Part shown: positions 23,504-30,549 of the stretch, in pieces
Numbering within the stretch: position 1 is the stretch's first letter
Layout: the number at the start of each line of letters is the position of its first letter
Assembly: GCA_027484055.1 (NCBI GenBank)
Contig: JAIXQH010000018.1
Location: 1-41,947, forward strand
Origin: Verrucomicrobiaceae bacterium
Lineage (GTDB): Bacteria > Verrucomicrobiota > Verrucomicrobiia > Verrucomicrobiales > Akkermansiaceae
Length of the DNA: 41,947 bases
Reading direction: 5' to 3'
The notes under the pieces: model-generated
What the model was told of the DNA's origin: nothing
The model's input: only the letters and a program-made list of their open reading frames with translations
Databases searched by the model: none
Translations under genes and position numbers: made by a program

Positions 23504-24330
23504 GCTGGGAGTGGGTGGGCGAGGTGGAGGCTGTCGAAGTCGGCAATTTGGTCGAGTATGACGTCGGCGAGCAGGCGCTCGGTGCCGATGGCGGAACTGT
23601 AAAAGAGGGTCTTCCCGCGGAGATGATGAGGATTTTGACGGAAGACGGCGGTTTGGCTGAGTGCGGCCCCCACCTCGGCCTCGATCCCAAGTAGGACGGG
23701 GATGTCTTGGTAGGAATGGAGTCCGTCTGAGATGAAAAAGGGCACGACGACGACGTTGGGGGTGCTGGCCATTTCCGCCCATTCGGCGATGAACGGCTGC
23801 TCTTCCATGTAGGCGTCGAGCACAGCGGCGTAGCCTGCGCCGGATTGAGCGATGAGCTCGGCTTGATCGCGGATGGCCTTGGTGGAGTTCTGATTGAGGC
23901 CAGTGCCGTGACCGGTGATGATGAGAGTGGTCTCCGCCGGTGAGATCCCAGGTGCCACTTCCTTGGCGCGCTTGAGGATGAGATCGGTCATCGAGCGGTG
24001 GACGCCGACGGGCAGGCAGTAGTGAAAGGTTTTGCCGCGGACTTCGGTGGTGGGGCCTGTGAGCTGGAGCTCGCGTGGAATGACGTCTTGGGTGAAATAG
24101 CCTTCGCTGATGAAGTCAGGCACGACATAAACTTCGGCGGAGTCGATGAGGTAGAGCGCCTCACGCATGGACGGCTCTTCTTTCCAAAAGCAGCAATGCA
24201 CCTCCGAAAAAAGCCCACGGCTGCGGATTTCTTCAGCATGTTCGAAGTAGGGTGTGGACGAGTCTGGATTCTCAGTGGAACCATGACCGACGATGAGGAG
24301 GGCGCAGTGCGGCTTAGGCGCGATGGACAT
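23500..24330 (-). CDS. CbiX-like sirohydrochlorin chelatase
   Basis: This 276-residue protein has two CbiX-like halves. The first has LLIVGHGSTENPDSS, with the conserved His of class II chelatases. The second has LIITGHGTGLNQNS, with another His. YVVPDFISEGYFTQDVIPREL and VVVPFFISDGLHSYQDIP are equivalent repeats in the two halves, as in long archaeal and bacterial CbiX forms. These enzymes insert cobalt or iron into sirohydrochlorin for cobalamin or siroheme synthesis. The next gene overlaps by four bases and encodes the DR2241-type partner. No other cobalamin or siroheme gene is present in the window, so the metal is open. It diverges from the lipoate ligase-like gene across 86 bp. Confidence 0.85.
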   Translation of the reverse strand: MSIAPKPHCALLIVGHGSTENPDSSTPYFEHAEEIRSRGLFSEVHCCFWKEEPSMREALYLIDSAEVYVVPDFISEGYFTQDVIPRELQLTGPTTEVRGKTFHYCLPVGVHRSMTDLILKRAKEVAPGISPAETTLIITGHGTGLNQNSTKAIRDQAELIAQSGAGYAAVLDAYMEEQPFIAEWAEMASTPNVVVVPFFISDGLHSYQDIPVLLGIEAEVGAALSQTAVFRQNPHHLRGKTLFYSSAIGTERLLADVILDQIADFDSLHLAHPLPA

Positions 24331-24416
24331 GCGCCGAAGGTGGCGAGGGATATCAAGAATGCAAGGCGTGGACGTTTTCAGGTTTTACTTTTCCGCACGG
24401 CTCGCATGCTGGGTGA

Positions 24417-25103
24417 GTGATTTCCCGACTCGAACGCCTGCAACTCTGGATGGACCCCATACGGAGGTCAGGCCCGGAAGCGATGGCGGTCGACGAGTGG
24501 CTGCTGGAAACGACCCAAGTGCCAGTGCTGCGGGTCTATCGTTGGCAAGGTGAGTGGGGGAGTCTTGGCTACTTTGGAAAACTCTCTGAAGCAAAAGCGG
24601 CGTTTCCAGATCTAGACTGGGTCCGCCGCTGGACGGGTGGCGGAGTGGTGGATCACCGCGCGGACTGGACTTACACCTTGGTGATCCCGGCGGGCGAAGC
24701 ACTCGCAAGTCAGCGGGGGGCGGAGAGCTATCGGCAAATTCACACGGCTTTAGCGGAGACGCTGCGGGAGGAAGGCCGGGAGCTACGCCTGTGCGACGGA
24801 CTGGAGAAAACTGGGCAAGCTGCCTGTTTCGCGAATCCGGTGGATTATGATTTGGTCGGTGCAATGGGAGAAAAACTCGCCGGTGCGGGACAACGGCGGT
24901 CGCGTGCCGGGCTGCTGCATCAGGGGTCTGTGGCGCTATGTTGCTTGTCCTTTCAACAATCAAAAAACCGTGCACAGGCCTTTGCTGACCGGCTGGCGGC
25001 GGGGGAAATCGAGAAATTTTCTAGGGTTCTCGCGGAGTCTGACGTGATTCAGCGCATGATGGCACGATATTCGCTGGAAAAATGGACAGAGCGTCGCCAA
25101 TGA
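24417..25103 (+). CDS. Lipoate/biotin protein ligase-family protein
   Basis: The 228-residue protein has the BPL/LplA catalytic fold. RRWTGGGVVDHRADWTYTLVIP matches the RRxSGGGxVxH block of lipoate ligases and octanoyltransferases. MGEKLAGAGQRRSRAGLLHQGSV matches the KIxGxAQRR-LLHQG block with the conserved Lys. The start is GTG at 24417; a later ATG at 24450 would remove only 11 residues. It is short compared with full LplA and lacks the C-terminal accessory domain, so it may be a transferase acting on carrier proteins with octanoyl or lipoyl groups. The specific substrate cannot be told. Its stop lies 24 bp before the first activator-like dyad of the small-RNA region. Confidence 0.82.
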   Translation: MISRLERLQLWMDPIRRSGPEAMAVDEWLLETTQVPVLRVYRWQGEWGSLGYFGKLSEAKAAFPDLDWVRRWTGGGVVDHRADWTYTLVIPAGEALASQRGAESYRQIHTALAETLREEGRELRLCDGLEKTGQAACFANPVDYDLVGAMGEKLAGAGQRRSRAGLLHQGSVALCCLSFQQSKNRAQAFADRLAAGEIEKFSRVLAESDVIQRMMARYSLEKWTERRQ

Positions 25104-25127
25104 CGGCGAAAAGCGTCTGGGAATGGC

Positions 25128-25170
25128 TGCAAAGTTTGCTGAAGATTACAGGTTTTTTGCAAATTTTGCA
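25128..25170. promoter_or_regulatory. Paired 13-bp dyads upstream of sRNA 1 (candidate sigma-54 enhancer)
   Basis: TGCAAAGTTTGCT (25128-25140) and TGCAAATTTTGCA (25158-25170) are inverted repeats of the form YGCA-N5-TGCN. The proximal one is centred 96 bp upstream of the GG of the sigma-54 promoter, a normal enhancer distance for NtrC-type activators. Confidence 0.65.
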
Positions 25171-25258
25171 GGATTTTGATCCAGGTTTCATGATTTCAGC
25201 TAATTTCTAATATTTGCAAGTCATTGTTTTTAAGTTAGTTAGCAAAACTTTTTAAAAT

Positions 25259-25274
25259 TGGCACGTCGCTAGCA
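25259..25274 (+). promoter_or_regulatory. Sigma-54 promoter P1
   Basis: TGGCACGTCGCTAGCA matches the -24/-12 consensus TGGCACG-N4-TTGCA with one mismatch and has the required GG-N10-GC spacing. The RNA should start about 12 bases downstream of the GC, near 25285. Confidence 0.8.
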
Positions 25275-25284
25275 ATGTATTTAC

Positions 25285-25388
25285 TGTTCTCCGGGGGGAG
25301 TGCATTAGGACTTCGGTCCTTAACAAGCCAGTTTACCGAGTGTGTCACTTCGCTTTAAGCGCGGTCCGCCGGTAAACTGGTTTTTTGT
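25285..25388 (+). ncRNA. Small RNA 1, sigma-54 dependent, ~104 nt
   Basis: The predicted transcript starts near 25285 with the invariant TGTTCTCCGGGGGGAGT (CUCC/GGAG hairpin with a G loop). A stable AGGAC-UUCG-GUCCU tetraloop hairpin follows at 25307-25320. The terminal domain is closed by CCAGTTTACCG/CGGTAAACTGG (25328-25338 with 25370-25380) and ends in T6. Inside the terminal stem are two small hairpins, AGTG-TGT-CACT and CGCT-TTA-AGCG. No start codon with a ribosome-binding site is present. It is nearly identical to RNA 2, 309 bp downstream. I do not know a named RNA family that it matches. Confidence 0.8.
25328..25387 (+). terminator. Rho-independent terminator of sRNA 1
   Basis: An 11-bp perfect outer stem CCAGTTTACCG/CGGTAAACTGG is followed immediately by TTTTTTGTTT. 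Confidence 0.85.
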
Positions 25389-25444
25389 TTAAATGCAGGT
25401 GGATCTTGGGTTCGGTTCATGGCCCAGCTCCCAACACGGAAGCA

Positions 25445-25481
25445 TGCATTTTTTGCAGGTCCGTATTCCGCAGAATCTGCA
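25445..25481. promoter_or_regulatory. Paired 13-bp dyads upstream of sRNA 2
   Basis: TGCATTTTTTGCA (25445-25457) and CGCAGAATCTGCA (25469-25481) have centres 24 bp apart. The proximal one is 94 bp upstream of the promoter GG. Relative to copy 1, both arms of the proximal dyad changed together (A/T to G/C), which supports the palindrome as the functional unit. Confidence 0.65.
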
Positions 25482-25567
25482 GGTTTTTGTCAGATCGATC
25501 GTAGGTGGAATAGGGAGAATTTTATTAAATCATTCATAATAAGCTGGTTACGATTGTCTTTGAGGGT

Positions 25568-25583
25568 TGGCACGTTGCTAGCG
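25568..25583 (+). promoter_or_regulatory. Sigma-54 promoter P2
   Basis: TGGCACGTTGCTAGCG has GG-N10-GC spacing and the same 14-base distance to the conserved TTCTCC as P1 and P3. Confidence 0.8.
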
Positions 25584-25593
25584 GTATACCCAC

Positions 25594-25697
25594 TGTTCTC
25601 CGGGGGGAGTGCATTAGGACTTCGGTCCTAAACAAGCCAGTTTACCGAGTGTGTCACTTCGCTATAAGCGCGGTCCGTCGGTAAACTGGTTTTTTGT
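25594..25697 (+). ncRNA. Small RNA 2, sigma-54 dependent, ~104 nt
   Basis: This RNA is almost identical to small RNA 1. Differences are mostly in loops or non-paired positions: CGCT-ATA-AGCG instead of CGCT-TTA-AGCG, and CCGTCGG instead of CCGCCGG. The UUCG hairpin is slightly extended to a perfect TTAGGAC/GTCCTAA. Preservation of both promoter and terminator in this duplicate, while the surrounding spacer has drifted, indicates that the transcript itself is under selection. Confidence 0.8.
25637..25696 (+). terminator. Rho-independent terminator of sRNA 2
   Basis: CCAGTTTACCG (25637-25647) pairs with CGGTAAACTGG (25679-25689), followed by T6G. Confidence 0.85.
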
Positions 25698-25752
25698 TTT
25701 AATACGGGCGGGTCATGGGTTAGTTCAGGGCCCGGCTCCCAATCTGGAAAGA

Positions 25753-25789
25753 TGCACTTTTTGCGGTTCCGTATTCCGCAGAATCTGCA
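25753..25789. promoter_or_regulatory. Paired 13-bp dyads upstream of sRNA 3
   Basis: TGCACTTTTTGCG (25753-25765) and CGCAGAATCTGCA (25777-25789) have centres 24 bp apart. The proximal one is 95 bp upstream of the P3 GG. Confidence 0.65.
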
Positions 25790-25876
25790 GGTTTTTGTAA
25801 GGTTGATCGTTGGTGGGTAAGGTGATGAAATACGGAAGTCGCTCCTAATCCGTCAGTTGTGCTTGTCATTGAGGAT

Positions 25877-25892
25877 TGGCATGCCTCATGCA
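25877..25892 (+). promoter_or_regulatory. Sigma-54 promoter P3
   Basis: TGGCATGCCTCATGCA departs more from consensus but keeps GG-N10-GC and the 14-base distance from the GC to TTCTCC. It may also drive the kinase-regulator operon, because terminator 3 is weak. Confidence 0.7.
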
Positions 25893-25902
25893 CGAATGCA
25901 TT

Positions 25903-26018
25903 TGTTCTCCGGGGGGAGTTAACGACTATCGGACATCGTTCGATAAAATGAGCCAGCTTGCTGAGAGTGTTACTTTTCCTAAGGATAAGTCCCTCAGTAG
26001 GTTGGCTCTTCTATTTCA
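25903..26018 (+). ncRNA. Small RNA 3 or structured leader, diverged relative of RNAs 1 and 2
   Basis: This begins with the same TGTTCTCCGGGGGGAGT and then differs in sequence but keeps the fold. A TATCG/CGATA hairpin replaces the UUCG hairpin. A 16-bp stem with wobble pairs (25950-25965 with 25993-26008) replaces the terminal stem. Inside it, AGT-GTT-ACT and TCC-TAA-GGA replace the two small hairpins. The tail TTCTATTT is a poor terminator, so transcription may continue into the kinase gene. A 49-codon frame from ATG 25948 overlaps it but lacks a ribosome-binding site and covers the stem. Confidence 0.65.
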
Positions 26019-26088
26019 ATCGATGCAGCATCGTCGCTATCACGGATTTTCTGAAGAATTGGGTGGAGTTCGGGAAAACCACTCGCTA

Positions 26089-26210
26089 GGAGTTTAAAAC
26101 CCTCGGGGAAACTCCATGAATGACGATTTAAGTGAAATTCTCACCTTGCTGACCTGGCGGGGTGTAGAAGTGTGATGACTGGATAGACTCCAGATGTAAC
26201 TCCATGAATG
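26089..26210 (+). promoter_or_regulatory. Leader of the histidine kinase gene: hairpin, 19-codon frame and repeated start sequence
   Basis: GGAGTTT/AAACTCC (26089-26095 with 26109-26115) forms a hairpin directly before an ATG that opens a 19-codon frame (26116-26175). The 13-base sequence AACTCCATGAATG occurs at that start (26110-26122) and again exactly at the kinase start (26198-26210). A CTGGA/TCCAG hairpin lies just before the latter. This looks like a translational control region, but no experiment-like evidence exists. Confidence 0.35.
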
Positions 26211-29200
26211 TAAGTTTCTTGAAAGTCCTAAGGTTCGATCTTGGCAAGCAGAGCGAGCCATTTTTATGGGCCGTGGCTGTTGACCGAGGGTGTGAAGTAA
26301 GCGTGCACGCGGTGAGTGGTTTGGAAGAAGCGGCACGCTTGGTGTCGGAGGAAGTTTTCGATTTGGTCCTATGCCCTTCGCGGACGGCTGATTTCACGGC
26401 GAGCGAGGTGCTCGACATGTTGAATGACAAATGCCGTGGACTACCCCTCATGGTGCTAGCCGAGACTTGGGACGATTCATATGCGATAGAGGCACTTAGG
26501 CGCGGAGCTGTTGAGGTTTTACAGGACCGTGAACGTGACCGATTTGCCGCATGGGTGGAGCGAGAGGCGCAGGTCATTCGTGCACGACAGCTGAAGTTTG
26601 CTGAGGCTACCCAGGTGAGGCGGCTGCGACCTGAAACTGCGAATCACGGACCCGTCGTGACTCGTGAAAGCTTGCTTCAAATCGCCAGCGATGCAGCGCA
26701 AATGGGCGGGTGGATGTTAGAGCTACCCAATAAAAAAGTCACTTGGTCCGACCAAGTATGTGAGATTTACGGAGTCTCGCCTGGGACGTCGCCCTTGCTA
26801 GAGGAGGCTCTTCAGTTCGTCGCGGAGGAGTGGCGAGCCACCGTGGTGGAGGTTTTTGAAAAATGCATCAACGAAGGTTCGCGCTTTGACGAGGAGATCC
26901 AAATCATCACGAAACAACAAGACCGGATCTGGTTGAGAATCGTCGGTGAAGCGATCAAAGGAAACAATGGTGAAACCCTTCGATTGCAAGGTGCGATTCA
27001 AGACATTACCGAGATTAAAAGCGTGCAGTTCAACGCAGACGAATTGCGGCGTGAGACGGAACAGATTTATCAAAAGCAACGGTCTGCATTGATCGAGCTG
27101 ACTCAGTGCATCCCACTGGACAGTCACGATGCGATTTCCTCATTTCACCGCATCACCGAGCGTGCCGCAGCCACTCTGGGCGTTGCACGGGTGAGCATTT
27201 GGAAATACATGGATGACCGTAGCGCCCTCAAATGCCTCGATTTATTTCAAGCGCAGACAGGAGAACACAGTGAGGGAATGATCCTAATCGCCAAGGACTA
27301 CCCTGCCTATTTCCACGGCCTTACCGAAGCAGGAATCATCTCTGCAGACGACGCTCATTCCTCGCCATACACCTCAGAGTTTTCGGAAAACTACCTCACT
27401 CCGTTAGGGATTACTTCCATGTTAGACGTGCCCGTTCACGGCAGTGACGGCATCGAATACTTCATGTGCAACGAGCACATCGGGCCAGCGCGTAGTTGGA
27501 CGGCTCCGGAAAAAACATTCGCCATCGCCATCGCCAATTTAGTGTCTCTCGTGATTCAGAGTGCTGAGCGCTCGCGAGTTCAAACACAGCTCATCGAGAG
27601 CCTCCAGCGATTCCAATCCGTAGCCAACGCGACAAGTGACACCATCTGGGATTGGGACTTGGACAGCGATGCCGTGTGGTGGGGGGCGGGATTTAGCGAC
27701 CTATTCGGAATCCCCGCAGATCCACACCATTTGAGCATCAAGGGCTGGATTGAACTCATTCATCCAGAAGACCGCGCCTCGCTCGTCGATGGGATTTATG
27801 CGGTCATTCGGGGCACCGGGCACCGCTGGAGCGCAGAGTATCGTTCTCTTCATCCATCCGGGAAAATCACGCACATCCTCGGGCGTGGTACCGTCATTCG
27901 GGATACCTCAGGGAAAGGCATCCGCATGGTCGGCGGGATGATGGATCTCACCGCGCGCAAACTCGCGGAGTTAGAACTGACCCGCACCCACCGAGCCTTA
28001 CAGATGCTTACCTCCTGTGGAGAGATGCTGATCCGTGCGGTGGATGAAAATGAACTCCTCGCTGAAACCTGCCGCTTGGCCGTGGAGGTCGGTGGATACC
28101 GGATGGCCTGGGTCGGCTATGCCATGAATGATAGTGCCAAGCGAGTGAAGCCGATGGCACAAGCTGGGGAAGAACATGGCTACCTTTCGGAAACCATCAT
28201 CAGTTGGGACCCTGAGAGTCCCGGTGGCATGGGGCCAGTCGGCTGCTGCATCCGCGAAGGGCGGGCGATCTACCTAGAGGATATTACCGGGCAATTCAAC
28301 ACCTTGGAAAACTTGGAGCCAGCCTTGAAAAGGGGATACCGCAGCGTGATTTGTCTCCCATTTCGAGATGAGCAATCCGTCTTCGGCGTGCTCTGCCTTT
28401 ACAGCGACCAAGCTTGCCAGACTGGGACAGAAGAGATTCAGCTCCTGCTCGACATGGCAGGGGATCTTGCCTTCGGAATCAAAAACATCCGCACTCGGAA
28501 GATGGCCCTCCGCATGCATGATGTGGTGATCAAGGTCGCTCAAGCGGTATCTACCGGCATCGATTCATCCTTTTTCGACATGCTCACCTCAAACATGGTT
28601 GAGGCTTGTGGTGCGCTCGGTGGCTTGATCGGTCGATACGATCCGCTGGGTCAAAACATTGAGACCATTTCCCTCGTCTTGGGCGGGCAATTGGCAAAAC
28701 CTGTCACCTATCCCATCGCTGGCACTCCCTGCGAGGCTGTGGTGAGCGGATTGACTTGCGTCTTTCCAGAATCCCTCCGCGAGAAATTTCCCAAGAGCGA
28801 ACTCGTCGCCGACCTTGGGATGGAGTCCTACATCGGTCTTCCGCTGCTAGACCAAAGAAATAAAGTGGTCGGACTCATGACCGTCTTTTTCTCCAAACCG
28901 CTGGAAGAAGCCCAGTTCGTCCAGTCCACCCTCCAGATCTTCGCCGTCCGTGCAGCCGCAGAGCTTGCGCGCCAGCAAGCAGATGCCCGCATTCGCGAAC
29001 AAGCATCTCTTCTCGACATGGCTCAAGACGCCATCTCCGTTAGGGATCTCGACCATAAGATCACGTTTTGGAATAAAAGCGCCGAACGGCTCTTCGGCTG
29101 GACTTCAGAGGAGGCCGTCGGACGCCGCGCTGACGAAATCCTTTTCCATAACCCAGATGCCTATCATCTCGCGCACCAACAAACTCTGCTCAATGGCGAG

Positions 29201-30511
29201 TGGGTAGGCGAAATCAATCAAAAGGACAAGTATGGCCGCCGACTCATCATCAAAGTGCGCTGGAGCCTCGTCCGCAACTCACAAGGAGTGCCTGTGAGCA
29301 TCCTCGCCATCGATACCGATATTTCCGAGTATCGTAAGCTCGAAAACCAGTTCCTTCGCGCCCAGCGCTTGGAAAGCATCGGCACCCTCGCAGGTGGCAT
29401 CGCCCATGATCTGAACAACATCCTATCGCCCATCTTCATGGCGGCGGAATTGCTGAAAATGCGCGACCAAGACGCCAGATCTTCAGAGCTGCTAGCGACC
29501 ATCGAGAATAGCGCCAGACGAGGTGCTGAGATGGTCGGGCAAGTGCTATCCTTCGCGCGCGGCCAAGAAGCGGGTAAAATCCAAATCCACCCGCGGCAAC
29601 TCATCAACGAAATCGAGATCATCGCCCGCGATACCTTCCTCAAAAAAGGCTACTTCAAGGTCCGCGCCAGGCGCGATCTCTGGACCCTCCAAGGCGACCC
29701 CACCCAACTTCAACAAATCCTCCTCAATCTCTGCGTCAACGCCCACGACGCCATTCAAGACGGCGGAGAAATCTCCATCAGCGCGGAAAATTGCTACATC
29801 GACGCTGCCTTCGCCGCCTTAAATCTCCACGCGCACGTTGGGCCATACGTTTGCTTGGAAGTCGCCGACACTGGTATCGGCATCCCAGCCCACATCATCG
29901 AGAAAATCTTCGACCCATTCTTCACCACAAAAACGGGCAATAAAGGCACAGGACTCGGCCTCTCCACCTCCCTCACCATCGTCAAAAGCCACGGCGGCTT
30001 CATCGAGGCCACCAGCACTCCCAGCGAGGGTACTCGCTTCCGCGTTTACCTACCCGCCCAAGAGGAGTCGATTTCTCCCATCCATAATCCTTCAGACAGC
30101 CGCTTTCCCCGCGGAAATGGCGAGCTGATCCTTGTGGTGGACGATGAATCCGCGATTCGTGAAATGGCCACTCAAACTCTCCAAACTTACGGCTACCGCA
30201 CCCTTGTTGCAGAAAATGGTGAGGTCGCCATCTCCCAATATATCGCCCACCGGGAGGAGATTTGCCTTGTCTTCACCGACATCATGATGCCAGTTCTAGA
30301 TGGTATTGGTGTCATCCAACAACTCACGGAACTAAACCCTCATTTGAAAATCATCGCCACCAGCGGCGTCGTCGCCAACCGCGAGCCCGCCGAACAAGCT
30401 GGCCGCGCCGGAGCCACGATTCTCGACTTTTTGCCTAAACCATACACCCCTCAAACATTGCTCGTGAGCCTTCAACACGCACTCCTCAAGCCTGCTGAAT
30501 CCGCTAAATAG
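26204..30511 (+). CDS. Soluble hybrid histidine kinase with PAS/GAF sensors and C-terminal receiver
   Basis: This 1435-residue protein has no membrane segment. Its order is as follows. A degenerate receiver-like region (1-115) has FDLVLCPSR where the acceptor Asp would be. Then come PAS (about 150-270), GAF (300-455), PAS (470-590), GAF (610-760), GAF (770-930) and PAS (940-1045). The HisKA domain has GGIAHDLNN and the phosphorylated H1068. The HATPase has DTGIGIPAHIIEKIFDPFF and GTGLGLS. A true receiver follows, with VFTDIMMP and acceptor D1359. It probably senses a cytoplasmic small molecule or redox state. The NtrC-type regulator gene follows after 38 bp, so the pair should form a two-component system controlling the sigma-54 promoters just upstream. 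Whether the C-terminal receiver passes phosphate on or acts as a sink is unclear. Confidence 0.92.
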   Translation: MNVSFLKVLRFDLGKQSEPFLWAVAVDRGCEVSVHAVSGLEEAARLVSEEVFDLVLCPSRTADFTASEVLDMLNDKCRGLPLMVLAETWDDSYAIEALRRGAVEVLQDRERDRFAAWVEREAQVIRARQLKFAEATQVRRLRPETANHGPVVTRESLLQIASDAAQMGGWMLELPNKKVTWSDQVCEIYGVSPGTSPLLEEALQFVAEEWRATVVEVFEKCINEGSRFDEEIQIITKQQDRIWLRIVGEAIKGNNGETLRLQGAIQDITEIKSVQFNADELRRETEQIYQKQRSALIELTQCIPLDSHDAISSFHRITERAAATLGVARVSIWKYMDDRSALKCLDLFQAQTGEHSEGMILIAKDYPAYFHGLTEAGIISADDAHSSPYTSEFSENYLTPLGITSMLDVPVHGSDGIEYFMCNEHIGPARSWTAPEKTFAIAIANLVSLVIQSAERSRVQTQLIESLQRFQSVANATSDTIWDWDLDSDAVWWGAGFSDLFGIPADPHHLSIKGWIELIHPEDRASLVDGIYAVIRGTGHRWSAEYRSLHPSGKITHILGRGTVIRDTSGKGIRMVGGMMDLTARKLAELELTRTHRALQMLTSCGEMLIRAVDENELLAETCRLAVEVGGYRMAWVGYAMNDSAKRVKPMAQAGEEHGYLSETIISWDPESPGGMGPVGCCIREGRAIYLEDITGQFNTLENLEPALKRGYRSVICLPFRDEQSVFGVLCLYSDQACQTGTEEIQLLLDMAGDLAFGIKNIRTRKMALRMHDVVIKVAQAVSTGIDSSFFDMLTSNMVEACGALGGLIGRYDPLGQNIETISLVLGGQLAKPVTYPIAGTPCEAVVSGLTCVFPESLREKFPKSELVADLGMESYIGLPLLDQRNKVVGLMTVFFSKPLEEAQFVQSTLQIFAVRAAAELARQQADARIREQASLLDMAQDAISVRDLDHKITFWNKSAERLFGWTSEEAVGRRADEILFHNPDAYHLAHQQTLLNGEWVGEINQKDKYGRRLIIKVRWSLVRNSQGVPVSILAIDTDISEYRKLENQFLRAQRLESIGTLAGGIAHDLNNILSPIFMAAELLKMRDQDARSSELLATIENSARRGAEMVGQVLSFARGQEAGKIQIHPRQLINEIEIIARDTFLKKGYFKVRARRDLWTLQGDPTQLQQILLNLCVNAHDAIQDGGEISISAENCYIDAAFAALNLHAHVGPYVCLEVADTGIGIPAHIIEKIFDPFFTTKTGNKGTGLGLSTSLTIVKSHGGFIEATSTPSEGTRFRVYLPAQEESISPIHNPSDSRFPRGNGELILVVDDESAIREMATQTLQTYGYRTLVAENGEVAISQYIAHREEICLVFTDIMMPVLDGIGVIQQLTELNPHLKIIATSGVVANREPAEQAGRAGATILDFLPKPYTPQTLLVSLQHALLKPAESAK

Positions 30512-30549
30512 CAAATTTTTCCTCTCCGAATCACTTCTTAGTAACCGAA

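Noticed and set aside
23504..23782. N-terminal extension of the DR2241-type protein
   Set aside because: The extra residues are Arg/Pro-rich and overlap the CbiX-like gene in another frame. The ATGA overlap start is far more likely.
25876..26097. A 73-codon frame (or 49 codons from ATG 25948) over small RNA 3
   Set aside because: The long form starts with TTG inside the sigma-54 promoter. The ATG form has no ribosome-binding site and spans the conserved RNA stem. The same region in copies 1 and 2 has no equivalent frame.
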